NCBI GenBank assembly: GCA_041568335.1
Contig: JBFFZZ010000203.1
Span: 1-5,760, forward strand
Reading direction: 5' to 3'
Source: WVWW01 sp041568335
GTDB taxonomy: Bacteria; Acidobacteriota; Polarisedimenticolia; Polarisedimenticolales; Polarisedimenticolaceae
DNA: 5,760 bases
This document shows, one piece after another, positions 1-5,760 of this stretch. Position 1 is the stretch's first letter, and each line of letters opens with the position of its first letter. The notes beneath the pieces were generated by a model. That model was not told the origin of the DNA, searched no databases, and saw nothing but the letters and a program-made list of their open reading frames with translations. A program made the position numbers and the translations under genes.

Positions 1-79
1 GCTCTCCGGGAAGACGCTCCCCAACATATTACCGGTGCCGGGGATTTTCGATAGGATGGACCCTCGCACCCACGCGAAC

Positions 80-85
80 GGGAGA
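80..85 (+). promoter_or_regulatory. Ribosome binding site that fixes the start of the M20 peptidase
   Basis: The purine-rich GGGAGA lies 6 to 7 bases before the GTG at 92. The earlier in-frame starts (GTG at 35, ATG at 56) have no comparable site. They would also put about 19 or 12 polar residues before an otherwise ideal signal peptide. This supports GTG 92 as the true start. Confidence 0.7.
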
Positions 86-91
86 CATCCT

Positions 92-1609
92 GTGACACGC
101 CGCCTGGTCTTGCTGCTGGTTCTGTGGATCGTCGCGCCGGTGCGCGCCGGAGTCGATCTCGACGCCGTGGACGGCTGGCGTGAAGCCAACGCTGCGCGGA
201 TCCTCGGCGGTTTTGCCGAGTTCCTGGCGATCCCCAATACACCCGCACACCCGGAAGGGCTGCGTCGTACGGCCGAGTGGGCGCGGGACGAGCTGGCGGC
301 TCGCGGGGCCACCGCGGAGCTGCTCGAGTGGCCCGGGGCTCCGCCGTTGGTCTGGGCGCGCCTGGACGCCCCCGGCGCGACGCGCACGCTCGGCGTCTAC
401 GTCCACTACGACGGGCAGCCGGTCGACCCGCCGAGCTGGACGCATCCGCCGTTCGAACCCGTGCTCTACACCGCGTCGATGGAAGCCGGCGGCCGGCCGC
501 GGCCGCTCCCCGAGGGAAACGAGGCGATCGATCCGGACTGGTACCTCTATGCGCGCTCGGCCGGGGACGACAAGGCGCCGATCCCGGCGATCCTCGCGGC
601 CCTGGACGCGTTGAAGGCCCAGGATGCCGCCCCGACCGTCAACCTGGTGTTCCTGTTCGAGGGGGAGGAGGAACAGGGGTCGACCCATCTGAGCCGTTTC
701 TTCGAGAAGTACCATGCTCGACTCGACGTGGATCTCTGGCTGATCTGTGATGGCCCGGTCCACCAGAGCCGTCGCCCGCAGCTCGTCTTCGGCGTGCGAG
801 GCTACTCCGGTATCGACTTGACCGTGTACGGCGCCGAGCGCTACCTGCACAGCGGGCATTACGGTAACTGGGCACCCAACCCGGCGTGGATGCTGGCCGA
901 GCTGCTGGCCACGATGCGCGACGACGACGGCAACGTCCTGATCGAGGGCTTTTACGACACGGTCGAGCCGCTCGGTGAGAAGACTCGCGCTGCCGTCGCC
1001 GCCGTCCCCGCCGTCGAGGCCGAGCTGAAGAAGGAGCTCGGGCTCGCGCGGACCGAGGGCGGGGGGGCCACGCTGATCGAGCGCATCATGCTCCCATCCC
1101 TCAATATCCGGGGAATGGCCAGCGCCACGGTCGGATCGACGGCCCGCAACATCGTCCCGACGACCGCGCAGGCGACGTTGGATGTGCGCCTCGTTCGCGG
1201 CAACGACGCGGATCACCTGCACGACCTCATCGAAGCGCACATCGAGAAGCAGGGCTACACGATCGTGCGGGAGGATCCCGACCGGAAAACGCGCCTCGCT
1301 CACCCGAGACTGGTCAAGGTGATCCGCCGGCCCGGCTACCCGGCGGTCCGTACGCCGCTCGACGCGCCGGTGGTGGCCCCGATCATCGCCGCCGCCGGTC
1401 GTGCGGCCGGGGAGCCGGTGATCCTGATGCCCACCCTGGGCGGCTCCCTTCCGTTGTACCTCTTCACCCGGCAGCTCGGAGACCCGATCGTCGTCGTTCC
1501 GATCGCCAACCACGACGACAACCAGCACGCCCCGGACGAGAACATCCGGATCGGCAACCTGTGGTACGGGATCCGGCTGTTCGCCGCGATCTTCGCGTCG
1601 GGCGACTAA
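92..1609 (+). CDS. Exported M20-family zinc metallopeptidase (dipeptidase/carnosinase-like)
   Basis: Predicted binuclear-zinc exopeptidase of the M20/M25/M40 superfamily, which cleaves dipeptides, short peptides or N-acyl amino acids. The GTG start at 92 gives 505 aa. It has a binding site just upstream and a clean signal peptide (residues 1-19, basic TRR, hydrophobic LVLLLVLWIV, likely cut after VRA), so it should act in the periplasm or outside. Catalytic landmarks in order: HYD (H105, D107); SAGDDKAP with bridging D159; FEGEEEQGS with likely catalytic base E193 and ligand E194; CDGP (D220); HSGHYG (H253) at the dimerisation-domain entry; GGS near 450-452; and NQHAPDEN with the last ligand H479. 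These match the order in CNDP-type dipeptidases, so it looks active. Residues of roughly 235-385 form the lid/dimerisation domain. Compared with carnosinases there is extra sequence between HYD and D159. Substrate cannot be read from sequence. It converges on the next gene, with 2 bases between the stops. Confidence 0.93.
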   Translation: MTRRLVLLLVLWIVAPVRAGVDLDAVDGWREANAARILGGFAEFLAIPNTPAHPEGLRRTAEWARDELAARGATAELLEWPGAPPLVWARLDAPGATRTLGVYVHYDGQPVDPPSWTHPPFEPVLYTASMEAGGRPRPLPEGNEAIDPDWYLYARSAGDDKAPIPAILAALDALKAQDAAPTVNLVFLFEGEEEQGSTHLSRFFEKYHARLDVDLWLICDGPVHQSRRPQLVFGVRGYSGIDLTVYGAERYLHSGHYGNWAPNPAWMLAELLATMRDDDGNVLIEGFYDTVEPLGEKTRAAVAAVPAVEAELKKELGLARTEGGGATLIERIMLPSLNIRGMASATVGSTARNIVPTTAQATLDVRLVRGNDADHLHDLIEAHIEKQGYTIVREDPDRKTRLAHPRLVKVIRRPGYPAVRTPLDAPVVAPIIAAAGRAAGEPVILMPTLGGSLPLYLFTRQLGDPIVVVPIANHDDNQHAPDENIRIGNLWYGIRLFAAIFASGD

Positions 1610-1611
1610 CG

Positions 1612-2589
1612 TCAGGGGCCCGCGCCGGAACACGTCGATTCGAGGGAGTACCTCGACAGGTCTTCCATCTTGCCCTCCGCGATCAGCTCGCGCATGCGTA
1701 CCTCGGTCGGTGTCATCGCATCGCGCTTGCGGTAGCGCTCGCGCTGGGCGACGACCCACGGGTGGTCGAGCAGGGGGCAGAGCGCCAGCATGCGCGGTCG
1801 GACTTTCCTCCAGCGCCGCTTGTTGAAGCCGGAGTTGTTGTACGACTCGTCCCAGTCGACGGTCACGTACTCCCGCGCGTCGAACGGCCGCGAGAGCCGA
1901 TAGTCTTCGCCGTCGCGTTCCAGTTGCGGCGAGTCACCGCCACACAGGCCGAGGAAGAAGGTCATCCCGCGATAGTTCGCCTCCAGATCGGCGGGGGACA
2001 TCACGCCGGAAGTCCCGTAGCCCAGGTAGGTTTGCTCCGAGAAGATGCCGCGGTCGATCACCGTCCGCTCCGCTTCCTCCTCGCTCTTCCCCTGGCGTAA
2101 CGCGCGGCGGTAGAGCGCGTAGTAGGAGCTTCCCCCGGAAAAGAAGTGCGCCATCTTGTCCGTCCCGATGCGCACGCCGTGGATCTCGATGGTCGGAGCG
2201 AAGGGAAGCCACGTTCCGATATCCCACGGACCGTGGTTACCGAAGATGTTGGTCGATCGTGACTCGAGCTCGCCTTCCTCGGTCGGCGGGTAGCGGTCGA
2301 TCAGCGGGCTCTTCGACGCCCAGATCTCGATCGGATGGAAGATCAGCATTCGAAAGTGGGCGGTCACGTGATTCGTCACCGTGTCGCAGGTCAGCCGTCG
2401 AATGCCGCGGCGACCGTTGACCCGATCAAGGACCTTTTGGAGCTCGTAGTTGACCTTTGCGTTGAGCGCTTCGGTCCCGTCCGCGATCTCGCGGGTCCAG
2501 GCCTCGTACGGGTCGGTTTCGAGGGCCGACGCCGCCGGCGCGACGACCAGCGCCGCGAACAGGCAACCGGCGATCGCCCGGTGTCGCAC
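1612..2589 (-). CDS. Secreted protein of unknown function with a GTDKMAHFFSGG motif
   Basis: I do not recognise a named family. The GTG at 2589-2587 gives 325 aa beginning VRHRAIAGCLFAALVVAPAA, a signal peptide probably cut after ASA near residue 22. The frame is open back to a GTG at 2643, but that start would overlap the upstream gene by about 50 bases and bury the signal peptide. The mature part is mostly soluble-looking. Visible points: an acidic N-terminal helix (residues 23-60); a His-containing stretch NHVTAHFRMLIFHPIEIWAS (73-92); GTDKMAHFFSGGSSYYALY (142-160), loosely like the DK-x-x-HF motif of DUF2279/VanZ-type envelope proteins; then YLGYGTSGVMSPADLEANYRG (188-208). The mature chain has four cysteines (68, 216, 271, 320), and the C-terminus is charged. 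The start lies one base after the stop of the lipoprotein gene, so translation is probably coupled. A periplasmic role is inferred from the signal peptide only. Confidence 0.8.
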   Translation of the reverse strand: MRHRAIAGCLFAALVVAPAASALETDPYEAWTREIADGTEALNAKVNYELQKVLDRVNGRRGIRRLTCDTVTNHVTAHFRMLIFHPIEIWASKSPLIDRYPPTEEGELESRSTNIFGNHGPWDIGTWLPFAPTIEIHGVRIGTDKMAHFFSGGSSYYALYRRALRQGKSEEEAERTVIDRGIFSEQTYLGYGTSGVMSPADLEANYRGMTFFLGLCGGDSPQLERDGEDYRLSRPFDAREYVTVDWDESYNNSGFNKRRWRKVRPRMLALCPLLDHPWVVAQRERYRKRDAMTPTEVRMRELIAEGKMEDLSRYSLESTCSGAGP

Positions 2590-2590
2590 G

Positions 2591-3157
2591 TCAGAAGCCC
2601 CAACCGATGCCGGCCGCCACGATCCAGTCCCCGCCCTGGACACGTTCGAGACGACGCAGCGTGCCGAGGCTGAAGTTGATCCGTGTCACGGTGTAGGAGA
2701 ACTCGATGCCCACGAACGTTCGCTCCGCCGAATCCAGGGCGGAATCGTCCCACCGGTGGAGCAGGACGCCCTTGACCCCGAAGGCGGTATGGACGTCCGT
2801 CAGGTAACGTTCCTGATGTTTTTTCTCGGCGATCAGGGTCGCGAACCCGGCGCTGGCCTGAATCCCGCGGATCCCCGGCTCGAGCTGCAGGGTCACCCCG
2901 CGGAACGGACAGGCGGTCATGCACTCCCAGGTTTCCGGCAACCGCGAGCGAATCAACCCGATACCGGCCGAAAGCGATTGCGGGTAGCCCGCCCGGACGC
3001 GCGGGAACAGATCCCAGTGGGTCACTCGCCGCTCGTCTTCCTGCCGGACCCGATCGATCCACGAGGCTTCCGCGTCACCGTCGGCGCCGTGGGGCGGCGC
3101 GGCGAGCATGCAACCCGACAGCAAAACGATAAGACCGGCGATCGAAGGTGACGTCAA
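2591..3157 (-). CDS. Putative lipoprotein with barrel-like beta strands, unknown function
   Basis: First gene of the minus-strand pair. With the TTG start at 3157-3155 it has 188 aa. A GGGAG site lies nine bases upstream (plus-strand 3167-3171). The N-terminus is a hydrophobic segment ending in the lipobox LSGC (C16), followed by a flexible Pro/Gly/Asp linker, which suggests a lipid-anchored envelope protein. Residues 50-188 contain alternating polar/apolar strands (for example 61-69, 87-95, 147-163 and 177-188) and the chain ends GIGWGF with a terminal Phe, as outer-membrane beta proteins often do. C79 and C83 form a CxxxC. An alternative TTG at 3214 would add 19 residues with basic charge, which the short signal otherwise lacks. 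However, it has no convincing binding site and would leave only 26 bases to the divergent receptor start. The family is not recognised; a small barrel or a beta-sandwich are both possible. Confidence 0.75.
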   Translation of the reverse strand: MTSPSIAGLIVLLSGCMLAAPPHGADGDAEASWIDRVRQEDERRVTHWDLFPRVRAGYPQSLSAGIGLIRSRLPETWECMTACPFRGVTLQLEPGIRGIQASAGFATLIAEKKHQERYLTDVHTAFGVKGVLLHRWDDSALDSAERTFVGIEFSYTVTRINFSLGTLRRLERVQGGDWIVAAGIGWGF

Positions 3158-3240
3158 CGCGACATTCTCCCGGGAGGCCGACGCCTTTCTATCGTAGTGA
3201 CCCAAAGCGCGCAAGCCGCCCGTGCTAGCCTGAAAGAACG
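3158..3240. promoter_or_regulatory. Divergent intergenic region, presumed promoters for both flanking units
   Basis: These 83 bases separate the start of the minus-strand lipoprotein gene from the start of the TonB-dependent receptor, so promoters for both directions should lie here or run into the coding ends. No strong sigma-70 pair is visible. The best minus-strand -10-like hexamer is TACGAT (plus-strand 3191-3196), without a good -35. On the plus strand TGCTAGCCT (3223-3231) is only a weak extended -10. A perfect 10-base palindrome CTCCCGGGAG (3167-3176) overlaps the lipoprotein ribosome binding site. No Fur-box-like AT-rich sequence is seen. Confidence 0.4.
3167..3171 (-). promoter_or_regulatory. 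Ribosome binding site supporting the TTG start of the lipoprotein gene
   Basis: Read on the minus strand this is GGGAG, nine bases before the TTG at 3157-3155. It is the only good Shine-Dalgarno-like site upstream of the lipobox and favours this start over the TTG at 3214. An out-of-frame ATG two bases further on (3165-3163) is too close to the site to be used efficiently. Confidence 0.5.
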
Positions 3241-5706
3241 ATGCGATGCCTGCTTTGCGCGTTGCTGTGTCTCGTGGCGCTCAGCCCGTCGATGGCGGCA
3301 GCGGAGTCCCGGCCGGGACGGATCGAGGGACGTGTCGCGGACAACGACGGGGTGGGCCAGGGCGGCGTCACCGTGCGGGTGACGGTCGACGGCTCGCAGC
3401 GCGAGACGCTGACCGATGCCGAGGGCTCCTACACGTTCAGCGCGGTCCCTCCAGGCACCTACGATCTGACGTTCACGCTCGGCTCGAGCACATTGACCGA
3501 ATCGGGAGTCGTGGTGACGCCGGGTCAGACCGCACACGTCGACCTCACCGCGGCGTGGGAGATCGCCTACGCCGAGGCGGTGACGGTGTACGCGGCTTCG
3601 AGACGCGTCGAGCGAATCGTGGATGCTCCCGCGGCCATCTCCGTGGTTGGCGAAAAGCTGATCGCCAAGCAGGCGGGGCATGCCCAGTTGCCCAAACTGT
3701 TGGAGTTCGAACCCGGCGCCGAGGTGACCCAGAGCGGTCTCTACGATTACAACCTGAACAGCCGCGGGTTCAACAGCTCCCTCAACCGCCGCGTGGCGAC
3801 GCTGATCGACGGCCGCGATCCGTCGGTGCCGTTCCTCGGAGCACAGGAGTGGGCCGCGGTCTCGTTCCCGCTCGATGACCTCGCCGGTGTGGAACTTCTG
3901 CGCGGACCCAGCGCGGCGCTGTACGGCAAGAACGCCGCCAGCGGGGTGCTGAACCTGACGACGAAGCAGCCGCGCTACAACGAGGGCGGTTTGGTCCGCC
4001 TGACCGCCGGGGAGCTCGGAACGACACACGTCGATTTTCGTTGGGCCGGACACGTGTTTGCCGACTGGTACGTCAAGGTGGTCGCCGGCTCCCGGTCGAG
4101 CGGGGACTTCTCGCGCTCCCGCACCGGCGCGGCCGAATACTCGGTGCCCTGCACCCTGACCGGCCAGACGGATTGCTTGCCGCAGGAGGTTCCGCTGGTG
4201 CGGGTCGATGACAACGAGATCCGTTACGGCGGGCTGCGCGTGGACAAGTACTGGGGCAACGGTTCGACGCTGACGTTGGAGGGCGGGACGGCCGACATTG
4301 CAGGCCCGCTGTTCCAGACCGGCATCGGCCGCGTCCAATTGCTCGATGTCCAGCGCCCGTGGGCCCGCGCACGCTGGTCGGACGATCATTGGAACGTTCA
4401 GTTGAACTACACCCGGCGGGACGCGCCGCGTCAGCATTCGCTCTCGAGCGGTCTCAACCTCGCGCTCGATACCGAGCGGCTCGGCGTGGAAGCGCAAGGT
4501 CACTGGCGGCTCGCAGGGGACCGGATGCGCCTGGTCGTAGGCGGGTCCCACACCCGCGAGGACCTGGACAGCTTCGACCCCGCCACCGGCCGGCAGTCGT
4601 TGATGTTCGCGCCCGTCGACGCCGACGCGAGCGCGCTGTTCGGCCAGCTGAACTACGAGTTCCGACCGACGTTCGAGGCAGTTTTCGCGGCGCGCTGGGA
4701 CGAGAGCTCGCTGCACTCGAGCCAGGTGTCGCCGAAGGCCGCGTTGGTCTGGAATCCGGCGCCGAACCACACGCTGCGGCTGACCTACAACGAAGCCTTC
4801 CAGGTGGCCAACTACTCCGAGTTCTTCCTCCAGGCTCCGGCCGGGCCGCCGCTGGACCTCTCGGGCGTCGAGGGGATCTGCAGCTCGGAGATGGTCGACT
4901 GCGGTTTCGGCAACGGAGTCACGCCGTTGCTGGCGCTGGGAAACGCGAACCTCGACCTCGAGCAGGTGACGAGCTGGGAGCTGGGCTGGAGCGGGATCTT
5001 CGCGCGGAGCTCGTTCGTGACGGTCGACGTCTATCGCGCGGAGAACGATGACTTCATCACCGATCTCCTCCCGCAATGCGGAACACCCCTGGGGACGTGC
5101 GCGACGCCCACCGACCGGGTGAATCCCACATTCGGCCCGTACCGGCCCCCGGCGACTCTGTCGGGAGCGGGTCAGACGATGTTGCTCAGCGCGTTGCAGA
5201 TGAGCCTCGGGCCGTTTTTCCCGCTGCTGTCGAACAACCTCGACGGGGCTCCGATCCTCGCGGCCGCGTCCTACACCAACTTCGGCCGGGTCGACACCCG
5301 GGGCGTCGACGTGTCCTTGAATCACTTCATCGACGGGGAGTGGACGATCCAGGTCTCCTATTCGTGGTTCGATTACGACGTCGCTCAGACCGCACCGGGT
5401 CTGTCCGACCTGTTGCTGCCCAACAGCCCGGAGCACAAGGTCTCCGGTGGAGTGCGCTACGCGGGCAAGCGTCTGGATGGCGATCTGCTCGTGCGCTGGA
5501 CCGACGGATTCCGCTGGGTCGTCGGTCCCTTCCAGGGAGACGTGCGCTCCTACGAGACCGTGGACCTGAACGCCAATTACCGGTTCGGTCAGGCTTGGAA
5601 GGCCGGCGTCACGATCGCCAACCTGCTCGACGACGAACACTACGAATCCTTCGGGGGAGACCTGCTCGGCCGCCGCGCCCTCGGTCACCTGACGTACACC
5701 TGGTGA
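3241..5706 (+). CDS. TonB-dependent outer-membrane receptor with N-terminal carboxypeptidase-regulatory-like domain
   Basis: Ligand-gated outer-membrane porin that imports a scarce substrate with energy from TonB-ExbB-ExbD; 821 aa, within the usual family range. Domains in order: signal peptide (1-21, cut near MAAA); carboxypeptidase-regulatory-like Ig fold (about 26-103, with GRVADNDG, TDAEGSYTFSAVPPGTYDL); TonB box EAVTV (112-116); plug (about 123-241, with SRGFNSS, TLIDGRDPS and the diagnostic ELLRGPSAALYGKNAASGVLNL at 218-239); then a 22-strand-type barrel to the C-terminal Trp. NEAF (517-520) and NLLDDEHYE (794-802) are typical barrel signatures. The mature chain has six cysteines, all in close pairs: 304/312, 547/554, 613/620. 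ATG 3241 is the only sensible start because a TGA sits in frame just upstream; its Shine-Dalgarno (GAAAG) is weak. Substrate is not determinable: siderophore, cobalamin, peptide and glycan importers share these features. No SusD-like partner is visible here. Confidence 0.95.
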   Translation: MRCLLCALLCLVALSPSMAAAESRPGRIEGRVADNDGVGQGGVTVRVTVDGSQRETLTDAEGSYTFSAVPPGTYDLTFTLGSSTLTESGVVVTPGQTAHVDLTAAWEIAYAEAVTVYAASRRVERIVDAPAAISVVGEKLIAKQAGHAQLPKLLEFEPGAEVTQSGLYDYNLNSRGFNSSLNRRVATLIDGRDPSVPFLGAQEWAAVSFPLDDLAGVELLRGPSAALYGKNAASGVLNLTTKQPRYNEGGLVRLTAGELGTTHVDFRWAGHVFADWYVKVVAGSRSSGDFSRSRTGAAEYSVPCTLTGQTDCLPQEVPLVRVDDNEIRYGGLRVDKYWGNGSTLTLEGGTADIAGPLFQTGIGRVQLLDVQRPWARARWSDDHWNVQLNYTRRDAPRQHSLSSGLNLALDTERLGVEAQGHWRLAGDRMRLVVGGSHTREDLDSFDPATGRQSLMFAPVDADASALFGQLNYEFRPTFEAVFAARWDESSLHSSQVSPKAALVWNPAPNHTLRLTYNEAFQVANYSEFFLQAPAGPPLDLSGVEGICSSEMVDCGFGNGVTPLLALGNANLDLEQVTSWELGWSGIFARSSFVTVDVYRAENDDFITDLLPQCGTPLGTCATPTDRVNPTFGPYRPPATLSGAGQTMLLSALQMSLGPFFPLLSNNLDGAPILAAASYTNFGRVDTRGVDVSLNHFIDGEWTIQVSYSWFDYDVAQTAPGLSDLLLPNSPEHKVSGGVRYAGKRLDGDLLVRWTDGFRWVVGPFQGDVRSYETVDLNANYRFGQAWKAGVTIANLLDDEHYESFGGDLLGRRALGHLTYTW

Positions 5707-5710
5707 CGTT

Positions 5711-5760
5711 CTAGGGCTGCTCGCGACGGTGCAGCCAATAGCCGATGCCGAGCAGCACGA
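5711..5760 (-). CDS. 3' end of a minus-strand gene, probably a membrane protein (partial)
   Basis: Read on the minus strand, the last 50 bases give VLLGIGYWLHRREQP followed by TAG at 5713-5711. The hydrophobic run followed by a basic tail (HRRE) looks like the end of a final transmembrane helix. The codons end mostly in G or C like those of the neighbours, which supports real coding. It converges on the receptor gene with four bases between the stop codons. Only 15 residues are inside the window, so neither family nor function can be assigned. Confidence 0.5.
   Translation of the reverse strand, partial: VLLGIGYWLHRREQP

Noticed and set aside
1..27. Possible start of a divergent minus-strand gene (ATG at 27-25, MLGSVFPES)
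   Set aside because: Only nine codons are in the window, no ribosome binding site precedes it, and nothing in the residues suggests a real N-terminus.
35..91. N-terminal extension of the peptidase from GTG 35 or ATG 56
   Set aside because: No ribosome binding site is seen for these starts, and the added polar residues would precede an ideal signal peptide that starts exactly at GTG 92 behind GGGAGA.
990..1022. Repeated GCCGTC units
   Set aside because: This is codon-level low complexity encoding an Ala/Val-rich helix in the peptidase (AAVAAVPAVEAEL), not a separate repeat element.
29..1759. Long open frame antisense to the M20 peptidase (576 codons)
   Set aside because: Same register effect: the peptidase contains no TTA, CTA or TCA codons. 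The product is low-complexity Arg/Asp/Val-rich and the real protein on the plus strand has all M20 catalytic motifs.
2590..2643. Longer form of the unknown secreted protein starting at GTG 2643
   Set aside because: It would overlap the lipoprotein gene by about 50 bases and bury the signal peptide behind 18 residues. GTG 2589, one base after the upstream stop, fits better.
3154..3165. Tiny out-of-frame ATG-TCG-CGT-TGA on the minus strand whose stop overlaps the TTG start of the lipoprotein
   Set aside because: A reinitiation leader was considered, but the ATG lies only one base after the GGAG site, too close for efficient use. A four-codon frame is easily chance.
3154..5688. Very long open frame antisense to the TonB receptor (844 codons)
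   Set aside because: It uses the same triplet register as the receptor, so it stays open simply because the GC-rich receptor gene lacks TTA, CTA and TCA codons. The translation is rich in Arg, Val and Gln/His with no recognisable domain, while the plus strand encodes a textbook receptor.

Overview
This 5,760-base window is GC-rich (about two thirds G+C by eye) and almost completely coding. It reads as Gram-negative chromosome: all four complete proteins carry export signals, one is a TonB-dependent outer-membrane receptor, and one has a lipobox. The receptor has an N-terminal carboxypeptidase-regulatory-like domain before its TonB box and plug. That architecture is common in Acidobacteriota and Bacteroidota. 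With this GC content and the GTG/TTG starts, an acidobacterial or similar high-GC environmental lineage is the best guess, but only an inference. There are no RNA genes, mobile elements, CRISPR arrays or large repeats.

Layout. (i) Bases 1-91 are a leader with a good ribosome binding site. (ii) 92-1609, plus strand: an exported M20-family zinc metallopeptidase of 505 aa with every expected metal ligand. (iii) 1612-3157, minus strand: two tightly coupled genes. The first transcribed is a small putative lipoprotein with barrel-like strands (3157 to 2591). One base later comes a secreted protein of unknown function with a GTDKMAHFFSGG motif (2589 to 1612). (iv) 3158-3240: an 83-base divergent intergenic region that should hold the promoters for both sides. 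(v) 3241-5706, plus strand: the TonB-dependent receptor, 821 aa. (vi) 5711-5760, minus strand: the last 15 codons of a further gene, probably ending in a membrane segment.

How the genes relate. The lipoprotein and the unknown secreted protein are very probably one transcription unit and may act together in the cell envelope. The receptor is divergent from them and may share regulation, but nothing in the sequence names its substrate. The peptidase could degrade peptides outside the cytoplasm, but it is only a convergent neighbour and no functional link is shown. Both convergent junctions are very tight (2 and 4 bases) with no visible terminator.

I see no clear evidence of a new multi-gene system. 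The least understood part is the two-gene envelope unit at 1612-3157.
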